Under the pieces are notes generated by a model. That model saw only the letters and a program-made list of their open reading frames with translations. It did no database searches and was not told the origin of the DNA. From Ectothiorhodospiraceae bacterium WFHF3C12 (lineage in GTDB: Bacteria > Pseudomonadota > Gammaproteobacteria > Nitrococcales > Nitrococcaceae): 64,000 bases of DNA. Numbering within the stretch: the first letter of the stretch is position 1; every line of letters starts with the position of its first letter. Where the stretch lies: positions 1 through 64,000 of the forward strand of contig JACDUA010000015.1 in the NCBI GenBank assembly GCA_013519935.1. Direction: 5' to 3'. Below are positions 61,919-64,000 of the stretch, one piece after another. The position numbers were made by a program, and so were the translations under genes.

Positions 61919-64000
61919 ATGGCGAGCGGCGATCTGGCTGCGCCCCAGCAGGAAGGTAACGCCGATCTGGAGATTCGGGTCGGTGACCTGTGTTCGCTGC
62001 TCGAGCATTACCTGGAGCCCAAGCAGGTCCAGAAGGTCTATCAGGCCTATCAGTTCGCCAACGCCGCCCACGAAGGGCAGCGACGCCTCTCCGGCGAACC
62101 CTACATCACGCATCCCATCGCCGTGGCCAAGGTGCTCGCGGAGATGCGTCTCGATTATCAGAGCATCGCCGCCGCCATTCTCCATGACGTCATAGAGGAC
62201 ACCCCAACGGCGAAGGCCGAGATCACCGAGCAGTTCGGCGAGGACGTCGCCGAGCTGGTGGACGGGGTCAGCAAGCTCACCCAGATCGATTTCCGCAGCA
62301 AGGCCGAGGCCCAGGCGGAGAATTTCCGCAAGATGGTGCTGGCCATGTCCCGGGATATCCGGGTCATTCTCATCAAGCTGGCCGATCGTCTCCATAACAT
62401 GCGCACCATCTGGGTCATGCCGCCGCACAAGCGCCGGCGCATCGCCCGGGAAACCCTGGAGATCTACGCGCCGATCGCCCAGCGCCTGGGCATCAACAGC
62501 CTGCGGGTGGAGCTGGAGGATCTGAGCTTCGCCGCGCTCTATCCCATGCGCTACCGCGTGCTGAAGGACAAGCTGCGCCGGCAGCGAGGCAATCGCCGCG
62601 AGATCGTCGGCAAGGTGCGCGAGGCGTTGCAGGACAGGTTGGACGAGGCCGGCATTAAAGGCGCCGTGCACGGCCGTGAGAAGCATCTGTGGAGCGTGTA
62701 TCAGAAAATGCGCTCCAAGAACAATAACTTCCACGACATTTTCGATGTCTACGGCTTCCGGGTCATCGTTGACTCCGTGGACAGCTGCTATCGCGTCCTG
62801 GGCCTGATGCACAGCCTCTACAAGCCCATGCCCGGGCGTATCAAGGACTACATTGCCATCCCCAAGGCGAACGGTTACCAGTCCCTGCACACCACATTGC
62901 TTGGCCCGCGGCGCACCCGGATAGAAGTGCAGATCCGGACCGCCGAAATGGATCGGGTGGCCGAGGCGGGCATCGCGGCCCACTGGCTCTACAAGGAAGG
63001 GGAGGCGGCCACCAACGCCGCGCATGCCCGTGCCCGGGAGTGGGTCCGGGGGCTGCTGGAGATGCAGAAGAACGCCGGCAATTCGCTGGAGTTCATCGAG
63101 AACGTCAAGATCGACCTGCTGCCGGACGAGATCTACGTGTTCACGCCCAGCGGCGAGATCATGGAGCTGCCCCGTGGCGCCACCGTGGTGGACTTCGCCT
63201 ACGCCGTGCACTCGGATATCGGCGACAGCTGCATCGCCGCCATGGTGGACCACCGGCTCACGCCGTTGCGCACGCAGCTGGAGACCGGCCAGACGGTGGA
63301 GATCATCACCGCCCCGGTGGCCCGGCCGAACCCGGCCTGGCTGGATTTCGTGGTTACCGCCAAGGCCCGGACCGCCATCCGTCATGCGTTGAAGCGGCTC
63401 AAGGGGCAGGAGGCCGTCAACCTGGGGCGGCGGCTGGTGGAAGAGGCGCTGGAGGCGCTGGGGTTAAAGCTCGAGACCATCAGCGCCGATCGTATCGAAG
63501 AGGCCAGTGCCGCCCTCGGGGCCGAGAACCTGGAGAAGGTGTTCGAGGACGTGGGCCTCGGTCAGCAGATGCCCTGGCTGGTGGCCCAGCGGCTCACCGG
63601 CGTCTCCCAGGGCCTGGAAGAAGAGAGGCTGGAGCGTTCGCCCCAGCGCCTGACCATCCGAGGCACCGAGGGCGCCGTGGTCACCTTCGGCCGCTGCTGT
63701 CATCCCATCCCGGGTGATCCCATCGTCGGCTTCGCGAGCTCCGGCCGCGGCGTGGTCGTCCATCATCAGGATTGCCGCAATATCCGCGAGTACCGCAATC
63801 ACCCGGAGAAGTGGCTGGACGTCCAGTGGGATGAAGGTGTCGAAGGGGAGTTTCCCGCCGCCATCGCCGTGGATGTCGTCAACAAGCGGGGTGTTCTCGC
63901 CGATGTGGCCGCGACCGTTGCGGACATGGAATCCAATATCGAGAATGTCTCCCTGGACGAGCGGGAGGGCATGATCGCGACCATCCGCCTGGTGGTGGCG
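61919..64000 (+). CDS. spoT: Bifunctional (p)ppGpp synthetase/hydrolase SpoT, 3' end cut by window
   Basis: RelA/SpoT-family enzyme that makes and degrades (p)ppGpp. 694 codons are inside the window and the frame is still open at 64000; the full protein should need only a few more residues. The hydrolase HD domain has H65 (ITHPIAVA) and H89-D90 in HDVIEDT. The synthetase domain carries R307-I-K-D310, the form found in bifunctional Rel/SpoT proteins rather than the acidic form of RelA. A TGS domain (IYVFTPSGEIMELPRG) and the start of the ACT domain (VDVVNKRGVLADVAA) follow. It is 16 bp downstream of rpoZ. Confidence 0.96.
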   Translation, partial: MASGDLAAPQQEGNADLEIRVGDLCSLLEHYLEPKQVQKVYQAYQFANAAHEGQRRLSGEPYITHPIAVAKVLAEMRLDYQSIAAAILHDVIEDTPTAKAEITEQFGEDVAELVDGVSKLTQIDFRSKAEAQAENFRKMVLAMSRDIRVILIKLADRLHNMRTIWVMPPHKRRRIARETLEIYAPIAQRLGINSLRVELEDLSFAALYPMRYRVLKDKLRRQRGNRREIVGKVREALQDRLDEAGIKGAVHGREKHLWSVYQKMRSKNNNFHDIFDVYGFRVIVDSVDSCYRVLGLMHSLYKPMPGRIKDYIAIPKANGYQSLHTTLLGPRRTRIEVQIRTAEMDRVAEAGIAAHWLYKEGEAATNAAHARAREWVRGLLEMQKNAGNSLEFIENVKIDLLPDEIYVFTPSGEIMELPRGATVVDFAYAVHSDIGDSCIAAMVDHRLTPLRTQLETGQTVEIITAPVARPNPAWLDFVVTAKARTAIRHALKRLKGQEAVNLGRRLVEEALEALGLKLETISADRIEEASAALGAENLEKVFEDVGLGQQMPWLVAQRLTGVSQGLEEERLERSPQRLTIRGTEGAVVTFGRCCHPIPGDPIVGFASSGRGVVVHHQDCRNIREYRNHPEKWLDVQWDEGVEGEFPAAIAVDVVNKRGVLADVAATVADMESNIENVSLDEREGMIATIRLVVA

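Overview
The window looks like a chromosomal segment of a high-GC gammaproteobacterium. The gene orders pilMNOPQ-aroK-aroB ... gltB-gltD-hemE and gmk-rpoZ-spoT, a Zn-independent L31 protein, UbiD, HemW and MlaA all fit Gammaproteobacteria. The betaine transporter, glutamate synthase and glutathione enzymes would suit a halophilic or Ectothiorhodospira-like lineage, but the genus cannot be fixed from this sequence. I saw no tRNA, rRNA, CRISPR array, prophage, transposase or plasmid gene.

Layout. 0-9.9 kb: fructosamine-kinase-like protein, MlaA lipoprotein with an alpha/beta hydrolase, an RNA m5C methyltransferase, a CHASE-PAS-PAS-PAS membrane sensor with no output domain, ubiD with an adjacent ferredoxin-type flavin reductase, and exonuclease III. 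10-15 kb: an acyl-CoA ligase, a carboxymuconolactone-decarboxylase-like protein, a PEBP protein and a BCCT betaine transporter on one strand, meeting a Pip2C-reductase/LDH2-type dehydrogenase. 15-20.7 kb: oligopeptidase A, glutathione reductase, gamma carbonic anhydrase and a succinylglutamate desuccinylase-like hydrolase. 20.9-25.3 kb: a DUF6351 lipoprotein esterase, a tiny downstream ORF and a divergent MocR regulator. 25-32 kb: antiporter, aroE, hemB, then a three-gene arsenosugar-type operon (TVP38, FAD disulfide reductase, ArsS). 32-48.6 kb, minus strand: pilMNOPQ, aroKB, dgt, gltBD, hemE and a Nudix hydrolase. 48.8-64 kb: PBP1A, a nucleotidyltransferase-like protein, citrate synthase, L31B, DUF3135, Rof with a Ycf46-like AAA ATPase, SirB2, a CPXCG protein, hemW, rdgB, rph, then yicC-gmk-rpoZ-spoT; spoT runs off the end.

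The main structure not explained by genes is a set of dispersed intergenic repeats. A ~30-bp sequence beginning AGCCACAGATGAACACGGAT occurs at least eleven times. Four times it forms inverted pairs enclosing about 140-265 bp, and two of these pairs enclose copies of two REP-like hairpin families. The copies lie between genes, often touching a stop codon or terminator. Other points worth attention are a probable ATT start codon on the AAA ATPase, the DUF6351/MocR/small-ORF locus, the output-less sensor, and the PEBP-BCCT translational coupling.

Start codons were chosen from Shine-Dalgarno matches and remembered family N-termini. No database search was possible, so family names rest on motif recognition.
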